From Enterococcus faecium (GTDB lineage: Bacteria > Bacillota > Bacilli > Lactobacillales > Enterococcaceae), in contig NZ_CP118955.1 of the NCBI RefSeq assembly GCF_029023785.1, positions 494,501 to 558,500 on the forward strand: a stretch of DNA of 64,000 nucleotides, written 5' to 3'. Positions 28,527-38,186 of the stretch are shown piece by piece. The notes below the pieces were generated by a model that was given only the letters and a program-made list of their open reading frames with translations, ran no database searches and was not told where the DNA came from. The translations under genes and the position numbers were made by a program. Numbering within the stretch: the first letter of the stretch is position 1; each line of letters opens with the position of its first letter.

Positions 28527-30531
28527 TCAAAAGCACAAAAATTATTATGAAGGACCCAAGGTGATCGTTACTTGGGCCCTTGGTCATTTATTAGGATTGA
28601 AAATGCCGGAAGATCTGAATAAGGAATGGCAGAGCTGGCAAATGGACACGTTGCCAATGATCCCTAAAAAACTAGGAATCAAACCACTTCCTAAAACAGG
28701 ACATCAATTAAAAGCAATCAAGCAGCTGGCTCAGCGAAAAGATGTCTCAGAAGCAGTCATTGCGACAGATGCCGGAAGAGAAGGGGAACTTGTTGCTCGC
28801 TGGATCTTAGAGTATGTGCATTTCAATAAACCAGTGAAGCGGTTATGGATCTCTTCTCAAACAGATAAAGCAATCAAAACTGGATTCAAGCAACTAAGAC
28901 CTGCGAAAGAATATGATGCATTGTATGAATCTGCTCTTGCCCGGGCAAAAGCGGACTGGCTGGTAGGATTGAATGTGACCAGAGCCTTAACTGTGAAGTA
29001 CGCGGATAATTTATCAGCAGGCCGTGTGCAGACACCGACACTAGCATTAGTGAGAGACCAAGAAAAGAAAATCGAGCAGTTCCGTCCACAAACGTATTTC
29101 ACGATCACGTTGCAAGCTGGAAAAGAACAAGCCAAAATGCTTCAAAAAAATCAATTTGCTTTAAAAACACAAGAAGAAGCACAAAAACTTGTTCAATTGA
29201 TCAGTACAAGCAAAGGAACTGTCACAGAAGTCCAAGAAAAATTAAAAACGGAATCTGCGCCATTGCCTTATGATTTAACAGAGATCCAAAGAGAAGCCAA
29301 TCAACGCTATGGCTATTCTGCAAAGAAAACATTAAGTCTTGTACAAAGTTTGTATGAGACCCATAAGATCGTTACTTATCCGCGTACAGACAGCAAATAT
29401 CTGACAAATGACATGAAAAGTACGATGAAAGAACGATTGCAAGCAGTCAGCGACTTTGCTCCTGAGGTCAAGCAGTATTTGAAAAACGGAGCCATCGTCC
29501 AACAGACAAAAGTATTCCAAGACAGTAAAGTGACCGATCACCATGCACTTTTGCCAACTGAAAACAGAGCACGTTATGAAAAATTAAGTAATGAAGAGCA
29601 AAAAATCTATCAAATGATTGTCTCTCGTTTTTTAGGACTGTTTGCTCAACCCCATAAAGTCAGCCAAACAAAAGTTACGGTTGAATTTGGTAAAGAACGA
29701 TTCATTTTTCGGCAAAATCGTGTCGTCCAAGCAGGATGGAAAGGCGAAACTGAAACTGAGACGGAAACAGTCAAATGGGAAAAAGGAATGAGAATCAATC
29801 CCGATTTCGCCATCAAAAAAGAACTATCTGCACCGCCTAAACCATTGTCAGAAGCAAGCTTGCTTGGTCAAATGGAAAAATACAGTCTGGGAACCCCAGC
29901 TACGCGTGCAGAGATTATCGAGAAACTAATCAAATCTGAACTGATGGAACGTACCCCTCAAGGACTGCAAGTATCTCCTAAAGGTAAGCAATTATTAGTA
30001 TTGGTAAATCCCTCTTTAGTAACACCAGATTTGACAGAAAGCTGGGAAAAAGACCTTGAAGCTATTGCTGCAGGAAAGAAACAAGCAGGAACCTTCTTGA
30101 ATGGAATCGAAAAAGAAACAAAACGCTTGGTGAATGAGATCAAATCAAGCAAACAAGAATATCAAGATTTCTCGATTACCCAAAAGAAATGCCCAGAATG
30201 TGGGGCCAATCTGCGCGAGAAAAACACACGTGACGGCAAAATCTATGTCTGCACCAATTCAGATTGCAACTACCGCAGAAGAAAAGATCCAAAAGTCTCT
30301 AATCATCGATGCCCGCAATGTCACCGGAAAATGGAAATCATCGAAGGTAAAAACGGTGCTTATTTCCGTTGTAAATACGATGGAACGACAGAAAAATTGC
30401 TTGATAAAAAAGAGCAGAAGAAGAAAATGACCAAACATGAAGAACGACGCTTGCTGAAAAAATATGCACAAGCAGAAGAACCAGAAGAAAGCCCATTAGC
30501 AGCAGCACTAAAAGCAGCAATGAAGAAGTAA
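28459..30531 (+). CDS. topB: DNA topoisomerase III (type IA)
   Basis: 690 residues. N-terminal Toprim domain (LILAEKPSVAKDL, with TDAGREGEL), active-site Tyr in IVTYPRTDSKYL, and the SAGRVQTPTLALV strand-passage motif. The C-terminus has a zinc-ribbon pair: CPECGANL...CTNSDCNY and CPQCHRKM...FRCKYDG, the second with an incomplete set of Cys. It resolves and decatenates DNA. Start ATG 28459 has AAAGGAA upstream inside the preceding gene. Unlike plasmid-encoded copies, it lies in a housekeeping context. Confidence 0.93.
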   Translation: MKQLILAEKPSVAKDLSKVLGANQKHKNYYEGPKVIVTWALGHLLGLKMPEDLNKEWQSWQMDTLPMIPKKLGIKPLPKTGHQLKAIKQLAQRKDVSEAVIATDAGREGELVARWILEYVHFNKPVKRLWISSQTDKAIKTGFKQLRPAKEYDALYESALARAKADWLVGLNVTRALTVKYADNLSAGRVQTPTLALVRDQEKKIEQFRPQTYFTITLQAGKEQAKMLQKNQFALKTQEEAQKLVQLISTSKGTVTEVQEKLKTESAPLPYDLTEIQREANQRYGYSAKKTLSLVQSLYETHKIVTYPRTDSKYLTNDMKSTMKERLQAVSDFAPEVKQYLKNGAIVQQTKVFQDSKVTDHHALLPTENRARYEKLSNEEQKIYQMIVSRFLGLFAQPHKVSQTKVTVEFGKERFIFRQNRVVQAGWKGETETETETVKWEKGMRINPDFAIKKELSAPPKPLSEASLLGQMEKYSLGTPATRAEIIEKLIKSELMERTPQGLQVSPKGKQLLVLVNPSLVTPDLTESWEKDLEAIAAGKKQAGTFLNGIEKETKRLVNEIKSSKQEYQDFSITQKKCPECGANLREKNTRDGKIYVCTNSDCNYRRRKDPKVSNHRCPQCHRKMEIIEGKNGAYFRCKYDGTTEKLLDKKEQKKKMTKHEERRLLKKYAQAEEPEESPLAAALKAAMKK

Positions 30532-30544
30532 TAAGATATGAAAG

Positions 30545-30663
30545 AGGTTGTGATAGAAGTGGTCAGCTTCAAGAAATAAGAAGGAATTTACGAAAATTGC
30601 TTCTCAAATTTTTGTGAAATTTCGGCTTATTTCCGAAGAAGCTACTTCTGGAACACCATTTAT
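30545..30663. repeat. ~120-bp palindromic repeat unit, inverted orientation
   Basis: Starts GAGGTTGTGATAGAAGTGG and ends ACTTCTGGAACACCATTT. It is the reverse complement of the unit type at 13447-13567 and 33747-33867. AAGAAATAAGAAGG pairs with its right arm GGCTTATTTCCG. It lies just behind topB. Confidence 0.8.
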
Positions 30664-30666
30664 TCG

Positions 30667-30708
30667 GAAAAAAGGACTGTGACAAGACTTTTGTCACAGT
30701 CCTTTTTC
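30667..30708. terminator. Bidirectional terminator between topB and glycosyltransferase
   Basis: AAAAAAGGACTGTGACAA / TTGTCACAGTCCTTTTT perfect stem, directly after a repeat unit. Confidence 0.9.
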
Positions 30709-30741
30709 ATTTAAAAAAATGTTTACTTCATTTGACGTATA

Positions 30742-31689
30742 TTATTGGTGAGGCTTCAATTCATTTGGCTTCACTTTTTCTGTTTCTCTTATGATATAAA
30801 CAGGACGCTGTTTCGTTTCTAAGAAGATTTTCCCAATATATTTCCCGATGATTCCAAGACATAACAATTGGATTCCACCAATGAACAGGAAGATCGAGAC
30901 CATGGAAGGCCATCCTGATGTAGGATCACCAAACAACAATGCCCGCAAAATAATGAACAAAATTGCAATACCAGAACCGACACAAGACAAAGCGCCGATA
31001 AATGAAGCAATCGTTAACGGTGCATCCGAGAAGTTCACGATACCATCAATCGAGTAGTTGAATAATTTCCAGAAGGACCAAGATGTTTCGCCAGCCACAC
31101 GTTCGCGGTTTTCATAAGAAATATATTCTGTTTTAAATCCGACCCAGCTAAATAATCCTTTTGAAAATCGGTTGTATTCTGTTAATTCTAGGACGGCATC
31201 CACCATTTGACGAGTCATCAAGCGGAAATCACGAGCGCCATCGACCATTTCTGTATCGCTGATTTTATTGATCAACTGGTAGAATTTTTTCGCAAAGAAA
31301 CTGCGTATCGCAGGCTCGCCTTCACGAGTCGAACGCCGGGTGCCGACACAATCGATATCAGAAGTAGTGATCCGGTTGATCATCTCAGGAAGCAGTTCGG
31401 GCGGATCTTGCAGATCAACATCCATCACGGTCACTAAATCTCCTGTAGAAGCTTGCAATCCAGCGTACAGAGCCGCTTCTTTCCCAAAATTTCTGGAAAA
31501 TGAGACAAAGCGGACATAAGGATAAGCTGAGGCTAGCTTCTTGATTGCTGCTAACGTACCGTCTTTTGATCCGTCGTCAATAAACAAATATTCGAACTCA
31601 TGGGCACCTTTGAATTTTTCAACCTCATCAAAAAAAAGAGGAACAGTTTTTTCTTCATTAAAACATGGGACAACAATTGATACTTTCAT
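30742..31689 (-). CDS. GT2 membrane glycosyltransferase (GtrB/YkoT-like)
   Basis: 315 residues. The GT-A domain starts SIVVPCFNEEKTV, binds the nucleotide sugar through IDDGSKDGT and the metal through MDVDLQDP. Two C-terminal membrane helices and a basic tail are present. The layout fits polyprenyl-phosphate glycosyltransferases that load a sugar on undecaprenyl phosphate for cell-wall glycosylation. No flippase or acceptor transferase is next to it. AAAGGAT precedes the start. A near-perfect palindrome (31802-31824) lies 113 bases upstream. Confidence 0.87.
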   Translation of the reverse strand: MKVSIVVPCFNEEKTVPLFFDEVEKFKGAHEFEYLFIDDGSKDGTLAAIKKLASAYPYVRFVSFSRNFGKEAALYAGLQASTGDLVTVMDVDLQDPPELLPEMINRITTSDIDCVGTRRSTREGEPAIRSFFAKKFYQLINKISDTEMVDGARDFRLMTRQMVDAVLELTEYNRFSKGLFSWVGFKTEYISYENRERVAGETSWSFWKLFNYSIDGIVNFSDAPLTIASFIGALSCVGSGIAILFIILRALLFGDPTSGWPSMVSIFLFIGGIQLLCLGIIGKYIGKIFLETKQRPVYIIRETEKVKPNELKPHQ

Positions 31690-31801
31690 CGTTTCTATCC
31701 TTTCAATCGTATGTTTATATATGGTTTACATTCAAAATTTAATAAACCTTAAATAACACCTTTAAAATTTGATTTTACGTAAAAGAACAGGTATTCTTTT
31801 T

Positions 31802-31824
31802 GTAAACTAACGTATTTAGTTTAC
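31802..31824. promoter_or_regulatory. Inverted repeat, possible operator between divergent genes
   Basis: GTAAACTAA-CGTAT-TTAGTTTAC, two perfect 9-base arms. Located between the glycosyltransferase and ogt, both divergent. The bound regulator is unknown; it has some resemblance to the TetR-type operator at 27357. Confidence 0.5.
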
Positions 31825-31934
31825 CATGTTTCCTCGGTTTATCAAACTTTTAAGAACAATTTTTATTAGTTGGCAAGTAGTTTTGGATAGAGAAAAAGGA
31901 GGAAGTTCCAGTCTATTGACTAGGAGCAAACAAA

Positions 31935-32399
31935 ATGAAAATACACACACCTATCGGCTTTTTATGGTTAGATGCAGATGAATCCGGATTGACTGCTGTA
32001 TCTTTTCAGCCAATTTCAGAAAGCGAATCAGCGAATCAGCGAATTTTAACGCGCACACAAGAACAGTTTGAAGAATATTTTGCGGGAAAAAGAAAAGAAT
32101 TTGATGTTCCTTTATCTATAAAGAGAGGTACGCCTTTTCAGCAAAATGTCTGGAAAGCTTTGTCGACCATTCCTTATGGAGAAATCCGAACGTATAAAGA
32201 AGTAGCCGTTGCTGTTGATAGTCCGAAAGCTGTGCGAGCGATTGGGCAGGCAAATCGAACCAATCCATTGCCAATCGTTATTCCTTGTCATCGAGTGATC
32301 GGGCAAAATGGAAAACTGACAGGATATATGGGAAACGCAATAGATGGGGTTGAAATCAAACGCCAATTGTTGTTGTTAGAAGGATATCTGCAAAATTAA
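31935..32399 (+). CDS. ogt: Methylated-DNA-protein-cysteine methyltransferase
   Basis: Removes O6-alkyl groups from guanine onto its own Cys. 154 residues. The active-site motif PIVIPCHRVIG and the helix-turn-helix Arg in AVRAIGQANRTNP are present. AGGAG lies 8 bases before ATG 31935. Standalone gene, ending in a terminator shared with the convergent yeiH-like gene. It belongs to the Ogt/AdaB single-domain group. Confidence 0.93.
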   Translation: MKIHTPIGFLWLDADESGLTAVSFQPISESESANQRILTRTQEQFEEYFAGKRKEFDVPLSIKRGTPFQQNVWKALSTIPYGEIRTYKEVAVAVDSPKAVRAIGQANRTNPLPIVIPCHRVIGQNGKLTGYMGNAIDGVEIKRQLLLLEGYLQN

Positions 32400-32452
32400 A
32401 AACAGTTGTGATTCGGACATTGTTCCATGCGAGAATCACAACTGTTTTTTCA
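32397..32452. terminator. Bidirectional terminator
   Basis: AAAACAGTTGTGATTC / GAATCACAACTGTTTTTT between ogt and the convergent transporter gene. Confidence 0.9.
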
Positions 32453-32460
32453 TGTTCATT

Positions 32461-33504
32461 CTAAACTTTGATCAGCCAAATAAATAGTAAAGCCATCACT
32501 GTTTGGAGAAGCCCGACAGCTAATCCATAAGATAAGAAGCGTGTACCTTCTTTCATGAATTTTGCAAAGTCTAAACGCAGACCAATTGCCGCTAAAGCAG
32601 TGATCTCAAACCAGCTGCTGATAAAATGTGCCGATTGGTCAATAACTACAGGTAAAGAAAACAAGCTGTTGACCAAACAAAAGATCACAAACCCTAATAC
32701 ATACCAAGGAAGCGGTAATTTTCGTTTTTTCTGCGTATCAGTTGGCGTTTCAAACAGAGCTGGTTGTTTCTTGTGCATGAATTTTTCAAACAGATAGACA
32801 ACAACAACGAGCATCATAATACGTAGAATCTTAAATAGCATGGCGAATTCGACAACAGAATTGTCAAGTAAGCTTGCCCCAGCGACTACTTGACCAACAG
32901 ATTGGAGTGTACCACCCAAAAGTGCACTTTTTTCAATGAGATTTCCACCAAACAACTGTAATCCAAGAAAAGGGAGAGTCAACATCATCACAGTACCCAG
33001 TAGATTGACTAGTGTGATGATCTGTCCTTTTTCTTCCTCTTTCGCATGGATGGAAGGGGCGATTGAAGCAATAGCAGAAGAACCACAAACAGCGTTTCCT
33101 CCAGCCATCATCAAAGAAGAAGTATCGCTGAATTGCAGTTTTTTACCAATCAAGTAAGCACCGATGATAGTGACTGACATTTGCAGTAACACAAAAACAA
33201 TTCCTTTTACACCAATTTGAGCAATCGTTTGAGCTGTGACAGTTGCACCTAGTAAAAAAACAGAGAATTCTAATAGTTTGCTTTCAGCAAATTTTGTGCC
33301 GATTGCTAGAACAGGCTGTTTAAAAAAAGTATTTCCTAATAAAATACCCAATAAAATAGCAATAGTCGCTCCACCTAACTGTGGCAGATAAATAGCAAGA
33401 AGCCTGCTGAAGGCAGCGATGGCAAAAGAAAGCAGTAAACCGGGTAAGATTTCGCGGACCGCTGAATCCTTTACAGATTTTATTGGATGTGACAATGATT
33501 TCAT
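32461..33504 (-). CDS. YeiH/UPF0324-family putative exporter
   Basis: 347 residues, about ten membrane helices, with the family stretch [19 protein letters not shown]. YeiH proteins are annotated as putative sulfate or small-anion exporters; the activity is not firmly established. ATG at 33504 is preferred because AAAGGA lies just upstream; a longer frame to 33525 is possible from TTG. Downstream region between it and the TDT gene is filled by palindromic repeats. Confidence 0.85.
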   Translation of the reverse strand: MKSLSHPIKSVKDSAVREILPGLLLSFAIAAFSRLLAIYLPQLGGATIAILLGILLGNTFFKQPVLAIGTKFAESKLLEFSVFLLGATVTAQTIAQIGVKGIVFVLLQMSVTIIGAYLIGKKLQFSDTSSLMMAGGNAVCGSSAIASIAPSIHAKEEEKGQIITLVNLLGTVMMLTLPFLGLQLFGGNLIEKSALLGGTLQSVGQVVAGASLLDNSVVEFAMLFKILRIMMLVVVVYLFEKFMHKKQPALFETPTDTQKKRKLPLPWYVLGFVIFCLVNSLFSLPVVIDQSAHFISSWFEITALAAIGLRLDFAKFMKEGTRFLSYGLAVGLLQTVMALLFIWLIKV

Positions 33505-33582
33505 TTGATCGGTTCCTTTCGTCAATAAATACTAAAAGCATACTCGAACATAGTAGCACTAAACCAGTATTTTGACAAAAGA

Positions 33583-33990
33583 ACAAGAGGTCGTGACAAA
33601 AGTCTTGTACGACCTCTTGTTTCGAATAAACGGTGTTCAAAAGCCAGTTTCTCGGTATTAAGCCAAATTTATGCAAAAATGTGGAAAGCCATTTTCACAA
33701 AATTTTTCTTAATACTCGAAACTAAGTGGCTTTTTCACGACCTCTTGGTAAACGGTGTTCCAGAAGTAGCTTCTACGGAAATAAGCCGAAATTTCACAAA
33801 AATTTGAGAAGCAATTTTCGTAAATTCCTTCTTATTTCTTGAAGCTGACCACTTCTTTTACGACCTCTTGGTAAACGGTGTTCAAAAGCTTGCATCTGCG
33901 GTAATAAGCCCAACCAGTACAAAAACATGAACAGCTGTTTTTGTTTGGCCGTTCTTATTACTTGATGCAGAACAGCTTTTTCACAACCTA
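33583..33990. repeat. Array of three ~120-bp palindromic repeat units
   Basis: A 12-base stem ACAAGAGGTCGT/ACGACCTCTTGT (33583-33620) is followed by three units (about 33623-33746, 33747-33867, 33868-33990). Each begins AAACGGTGTTC and ends TTTCACGACCTCT, TTTACGACCTCT or TTTCACAACCTAT. The three types differ and each is matched by a unit at 13.1-13.6, 20.95 or 30.55 kb. The units are internally near-palindromic, e.g. CTCGGTATTAAG facing CTTAATACTCGA. This fills the 499-base gap; no gene is seen. Confidence 0.82.
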
Positions 33991-34002
33991 TTGAATCGAT
34001 TA

Positions 34003-34968
34003 TTAAGCGATTTTTTTAGAAACAAATTTTCCATGTTTGCTATGTTCTTTAATTAAGAAACGTACGTAATGAGCAAGAACGTAGAAGACAACTACACTTG
34101 CAAACAGACATTCCGCAACTTTTAAGAAATCCAATACGCTACTATAGATACCTAAACTGTTGAAGTAATGAACAGTAGTAAATATAGCTGTTGCAGAGAT
34201 AACAAGCGGGAATGTAAAGGCTGCATAGCTTGGATAAAAACGAAGCTTGAACAAACGTGGAAGCATAGACAGCACAACGAAATACAATACTTGAGATAAA
34301 GCGAACAATGCTACGACAAGATAAAAATTAGGTTCAGCAAAGTTTTTAAGATAACCTGTTAGGCAAAGAGAACCAGGTGCTGCAACGATCGTAATCAGCG
34401 GACGTGTCGGATGAGCCATATTTCTTACGAAAAAGACACGTTTGATGATGATCGGCAATAAAAACGCATAGCAGATCAATGAAATCCAAAAGAAAATTTT
34501 TCCAATAAGTGGGAAGAAGTTCCCGGCAGTTACAGTGATGACCCCAAATCCAACGTAAATGATAAACCAGCTTGGATAAATTGCTTCAATTGAAAGATCA
34601 GCTTTGATAACATGGTGATAATTGAAATAAAAGACAAGGATCACTTGGAAGATAACAGCGCACAGCCAAATGAATTTGACAATTGGTGCAATACTTTCAT
34701 ATGAAACAAAATAAGTACAAATAACCATGAGTGACATCGTAAAAGTTGGTGAAACGGAGGCGATGATTGGATCATGCAACGTTTGTTTCGTGTGTTCGAA
34801 TAAGATAAACAATTTAACAAAAATGAATATCATAAGAATCATAGAGATACCGCCAGTTAGATTGCCTAAAGCAACATGGTGATAGTCTTTAAACAGATTT
34901 CCAAGGGAAGCTAACCCAAGGATCAACCCGCAGATCGGGATCGGAATAATTTTCAAAAAGTTCTTCAT
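34003..34968 (-). CDS. TDT-family (TehA/SLAC1-like) anion transporter
   Basis: 321 residues with ten predicted membrane helices. The N-terminal GLILGLASLGNLFKD and the MAHPTRPLITIVAAPGSLC segment are typical of tellurite-resistance/dicarboxylate transporters. Members conduct or export small anions such as malate, nitrate or sulfite; the substrate here is not determinable. AAAGGAG precedes the start. The LysR gene at 35.2 kb is divergent and probably controls it. Confidence 0.85.
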   Translation of the reverse strand: MKNFLKIIPIPICGLILGLASLGNLFKDYHHVALGNLTGGISMILMIFIFVKLFILFEHTKQTLHDPIIASVSPTFTMSLMVICTYFVSYESIAPIVKFIWLCAVIFQVILVFYFNYHHVIKADLSIEAIYPSWFIIYVGFGVITVTAGNFFPLIGKIFFWISLICYAFLLPIIIKRVFFVRNMAHPTRPLITIVAAPGSLCLTGYLKNFAEPNFYLVVALFALSQVLYFVVLSMLPRLFKLRFYPSYAAFTFPLVISATAIFTTVHYFNSLGIYSSVLDFLKVAECLFASVVVFYVLAHYVRFLIKEHSKHGKFVSKKIA

Positions 34969-35201
34969 ATATAATATTCTCCTTTTTATTTAATAGATTT
35001 TAGTACCAAGATGAACGAATACATTGTAAAATGAATAGGAATGTATGATTACGAGCAAGCAGACAGCTGATTGTCTTCATCTAAGTTACTAGTTGGATCA
35101 GCAACTGTTTTGTTGTACATTTCTATTATAGATGGTTTTTTGTATATTTAAATCAAATAGTTTTTATAGTAATTATCATAAAAAGTTATGGAAGTGGTGC
35201 C

Positions 35202-36047
35202 ATGTTTAAGTTATTAACGACTTTTCGAGCAGTATATGAAACAAGAAATTTTTCCAGAGCAGCAGAAGTACTGTTTTTATCTCAACCAGCAGTCTCGAAT
35301 CAAATCAAACAGTTGGAGCGGGAATTGAATATCGATCTTTTTCAACGTAACGGAAGAAAAGAGATGCTTCCAACTAAGCAAGCCGACTTATTATATGAAC
35401 GGACACTGGTTTTGTTAGAAGAATGGGAAGAAACTCAGCAAAAATTGCTCAATGAACAAAATGAAGAAGAAGTATGTCGGATCGTTGCTTCCCACACCTT
35501 TGCTGTCTATCTTTTGCCTCAGTTGATGAAACATCTGATCAAAAGGTTTCCTAAAGTGCATTTTGAGATCGAAATCGCGAATTCTCATGAATCATTAGAA
35601 CAAGTAGCGAAACATGAATCCGATTTTGGTTTTATCGAAAAGCCATTAGAGACTTCCGGCGTACAAAGATACTCTTTGATGGAAGACCAGCTAGTCATCG
35701 CTGGGGACCCAAAAAGCAAATTGTGGCTTGTAAGAGAAGCAAACTCTGGTGTTTTTCATTACACGCAGCGTTATTTTGAAGAGATGAATATCCAAGATAA
35801 GAAGATGATCGTGAAAAGTAACGATGTAATTGTTGCGTTGCTGAAGGAAGGAATCGGTCGCTCGATTTTGTCTAAGCGCTCTGTTCCAGAAAATGTGCCA
35901 ATGACTCCGTTGAATTTCCATCGATATTTTTATTTCATCCAACGAACCAATCTGGTTTCTGATCAGCTGCTAGAGATTGCCGAAGAGATCCTTCGATACA
36001 ATGAAAGCACAGAAACTTCTCACAGCGAGGAGAATCTCAGCTGGTAG
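35202..36047 (+). CDS. LysR-family transcriptional regulator
   Basis: 281 residues. The N-terminal winged helix reads NFSRAAEVLFLSQPAVSNQIKQLE, typical LysR; the rest is a periplasmic-binding-like effector domain. It is divergent from the TDT transporter across a 233-base gap rich in T and A, which presumably contains both promoters and the binding site. The effector is unknown; LysR regulators next to small-anion transporters often sense the transported anion. Confidence 0.88.
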   Translation: MFKLLTTFRAVYETRNFSRAAEVLFLSQPAVSNQIKQLERELNIDLFQRNGRKEMLPTKQADLLYERTLVLLEEWEETQQKLLNEQNEEEVCRIVASHTFAVYLLPQLMKHLIKRFPKVHFEIEIANSHESLEQVAKHESDFGFIEKPLETSGVQRYSLMEDQLVIAGDPKSKLWLVREANSGVFHYTQRYFEEMNIQDKKMIVKSNDVIVALLKEGIGRSILSKRSVPENVPMTPLNFHRYFYFIQRTNLVSDQLLEIAEEILRYNESTETSHSEENLSW

Positions 36048-36237
36048 ATAATTGCATGTATCAAAAAAAGTTCTATGATACACTAAAGATAAGCAGTAGG
36101 CTTTTGTACTGCATTTGCTCAAGCAACTGCACAAACGGAAAGTTAATTTTTCCCAAATGTCTATGGAAAGACTTTCCATTATCTAACTGGACCGCTATAA
36201 TAATCAGCAGTATGGTTTTTAAGAAAAGGGATGAAAC

Positions 36238-37425
36238 ATGGAAAAAAAATTAAAAGCTTCGAACGATAATCGTATTGATTATGGCGTGATTTTACCAGTC
36301 TTTCTGTTATGTTTGATTGGTCTGCTCTCATTATATGTAGCACTTAGCCATGATCCGAACAATCCAGCAGTCTTGAAAGGCGTAGGGATGCAAGTTGTCT
36401 GGTATTTAGTTGGAGCGGCAGCAATCGTTGTCATCATGCATTTGAATTCCAAATGGATCTGGAAACTGACTCCTTACCTTTATGGTTTGGGGTTAGTGGT
36501 AATGGGACTCTTGCTCAAATTCTATGATCAGAATTTAGCTGCTTCAACAGGGTCTAAAAACTGGTTTCGATTCGGTGCGTTTACTTTCCAGCCAGCAGAG
36601 TTGATGAAGATTGCGTACATCTTGATGATGGCACTGATCGTAACTAAACATAATACGCAAGTAAAAGAACGGACGATGAAATCGGACTTTTGGCTGATTG
36701 GGAAGCTCTTGATCGTGACAATACCGGTTTTAGCATTGATCATGGCCCAAGATGACTTTGGAACGATGCTTGTCTTTCTTGCGATCTTTGGCGGGATTTT
36801 CCTGATGTCTGGAATCTCTTGGCGCATCATCGCACCTGTAGTAATCTTGGCAGTAGTCGTTGGAGCAGGAACGATCTTCTTGGTTACGACTGAAGGCGGA
36901 AGAGACTTGCTTTATAAAGTTGGATTCAAATCTTATCAGTTTGCACGTATTGATTCATGGCTGGACCCTTTCCATGATACGTCAGGAATGAGTTATCAGC
37001 CGGCCCAAGGACTTTTGGCAATTGGTACCGGTGGCTTGTTTGGTAAAGGATTCAACGTAAGCAATATCTATGTGCCTGTTCGTGAGTCCGATATGATTTT
37101 TACCGTTATCGGTGAAAACTTCGGCTTTATCGGTGGTGCATTCGTCATTTTCTTGTATTTTATTTTAATCTATCGTATGATTCGGGTGTGTTTCGATACG
37201 AATAATGAATTTTACGCCTATATCGCAAGCGGTTTGATCATGATGCTGCTGTTCCATGTCTTTGAGAATATTGGAGCAAATATCGGATTACTTCCTTTAA
37301 CAGGGATCCCATTGCCTTTCATTAGTCAGGGAGGATCCTCGATTTTAGGGAACATGATCGGTATCGGGTTGATATTATCGATGAGATACCAAAATGAAGC
37401 ACCTGCAAGATCTTCAAGGAGGTAA
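36238..37425 (+). CDS. rodA: Rod-shape/peptidoglycan polymerase (SEDS, RodA/FtsW family)
   Basis: 395 residues, ten predicted membrane helices. The conserved SEDS segments GSKNWFRFGAFTFQPAEL and PLPFISQGGSSIL are present. SEDS proteins polymerise lipid-II glycan chains with a class B PBP; the RodA subgroup drives peripheral growth in ovococci. AAGGGATG precedes the start. TATAAT upstream (about 36195) may be the -10 of its promoter. FtsW cannot be fully excluded. Confidence 0.87.
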   Translation: MEKKLKASNDNRIDYGVILPVFLLCLIGLLSLYVALSHDPNNPAVLKGVGMQVVWYLVGAAAIVVIMHLNSKWIWKLTPYLYGLGLVVMGLLLKFYDQNLAASTGSKNWFRFGAFTFQPAELMKIAYILMMALIVTKHNTQVKERTMKSDFWLIGKLLIVTIPVLALIMAQDDFGTMLVFLAIFGGIFLMSGISWRIIAPVVILAVVVGAGTIFLVTTEGGRDLLYKVGFKSYQFARIDSWLDPFHDTSGMSYQPAQGLLAIGTGGLFGKGFNVSNIYVPVRESDMIFTVIGENFGFIGGAFVIFLYFILIYRMIRVCFDTNNEFYAYIASGLIMMLLFHVFENIGANIGLLPLTGIPLPFISQGGSSILGNMIGIGLILSMRYQNEAPARSSRR

Positions 37426-37430
37426 GAAAA

Positions 37431-37787
37431 TTGTACACCTTTTACTGGTACCCGAAATGTTCAACATGCAAAAAAGCCAAAGCGTGGTTAGACCAGCATG
37501 GCGTTAGTTATCAAACCGTTGATATGATCAAAGAAGTACCGAAGGCCTCAACGATTGAGACTTGGCTAGAAACGAGTCAAGTACCAATCCGTCGCCTGTT
37601 CAACACAAGCGGGATGAAATATCGGGAACTTGGACTGAAAGATCAAGTAGGCGAGTTTACGGCTTCAAAAGCGAGCCAAGTCTTATCGACAGATGGTATG
37701 CTGATCAAGCGACCACTGATCTTACGAGAGGACCAGCTTGTTGCAATTGGATTCAATGAAAAAATTTATGAAGGAGAACTGATATAA
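37431..37787 (+). CDS. ArsC/Spx-like thioredoxin-fold protein
   Basis: 118 residues. The redox motif is CSTC in WYPKCSTCKKAKAWL, followed by the ArsC-like PIRRLFNTSG and IKRPLI segments. It matches the YusI/YffB group annotated as arsenate-reductase-like; arsenate activity is doubtful without an ars operon. The start is TTG 37431 with AAGGAGG upstream, 5 bases after rodA. The next gene, 1 base after its stop, is gcvH-like; this pairing hints at a role in lipoyl or thiol metabolism. Confidence 0.85.
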   Translation: MYTFYWYPKCSTCKKAKAWLDQHGVSYQTVDMIKEVPKASTIETWLETSQVPIRRLFNTSGMKYRELGLKDQVGEFTASKASQVLSTDGMLIKRPLILREDQLVAIGFNEKIYEGELI

Positions 37788-37788
37788 A

Positions 37789-38127
37789 ATGGCAGGCAAG
37801 CATTTGAAGAAAAAGGACAACCTTTGGATCTTATTTAATGGAAAAGAATACTGTGTTGGTTTGACAAATGAAGCGCAAGAAGAACTTGGAGACATCACGT
37901 TTGCCAATCTGCCAAAAGCAGGACAATCGCTAAAAAAAGATGAACCTCTGATCGAAGTTGAAGCGGAAAAAGCGGTCAATGAATTTGCCAGCCCGCTAAC
38001 GGGTACAGTTTCTTCTGTTAATGATAAAATCGGTGAAGATATCAATATCTTGAATGATTCAGATGAAATGAATGCGTGGATCTTAAGTTTCAAAGATGTT
38101 GATCCAAAAGAATTTGACGAATTATAA
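37789..38127 (+). CDS. GcvH-like lipoyl-domain protein
   Basis: 112 residues, a single lipoyl domain of the glycine-cleavage H type. The lipoylated Lys lies in EVEAEKAVNEFASPLTG, where classical H proteins have ESVKA. No gcvP or gcvT gene is near, so it is more likely a lipoate carrier or a stand-alone GcvH-like protein than part of a glycine cleavage complex. AAGGAGAA precedes the start. Co-transcribed with the ArsC-like gene. Confidence 0.85.
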   Translation: MAGKHLKKKDNLWILFNGKEYCVGLTNEAQEELGDITFANLPKAGQSLKKDEPLIEVEAEKAVNEFASPLTGTVSSVNDKIGEDINILNDSDEMNAWILSFKDVDPKEFDEL

Positions 38128-38151
38128 AATCAGAAAATCACTTGAAAAAAG

Positions 38152-38180
38152 TTGACACTGATTCTTCCAGTTGCTATAAT
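38152..38180 (+). promoter_or_regulatory. Consensus promoter for the T-box/metNIQ transcript
   Basis: TTGACA (38152-38157), 17 bases, TATAAT (38175-38180): both boxes match consensus exactly. Confidence 0.9.
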
Positions 38181-38186
38181 CATAAG

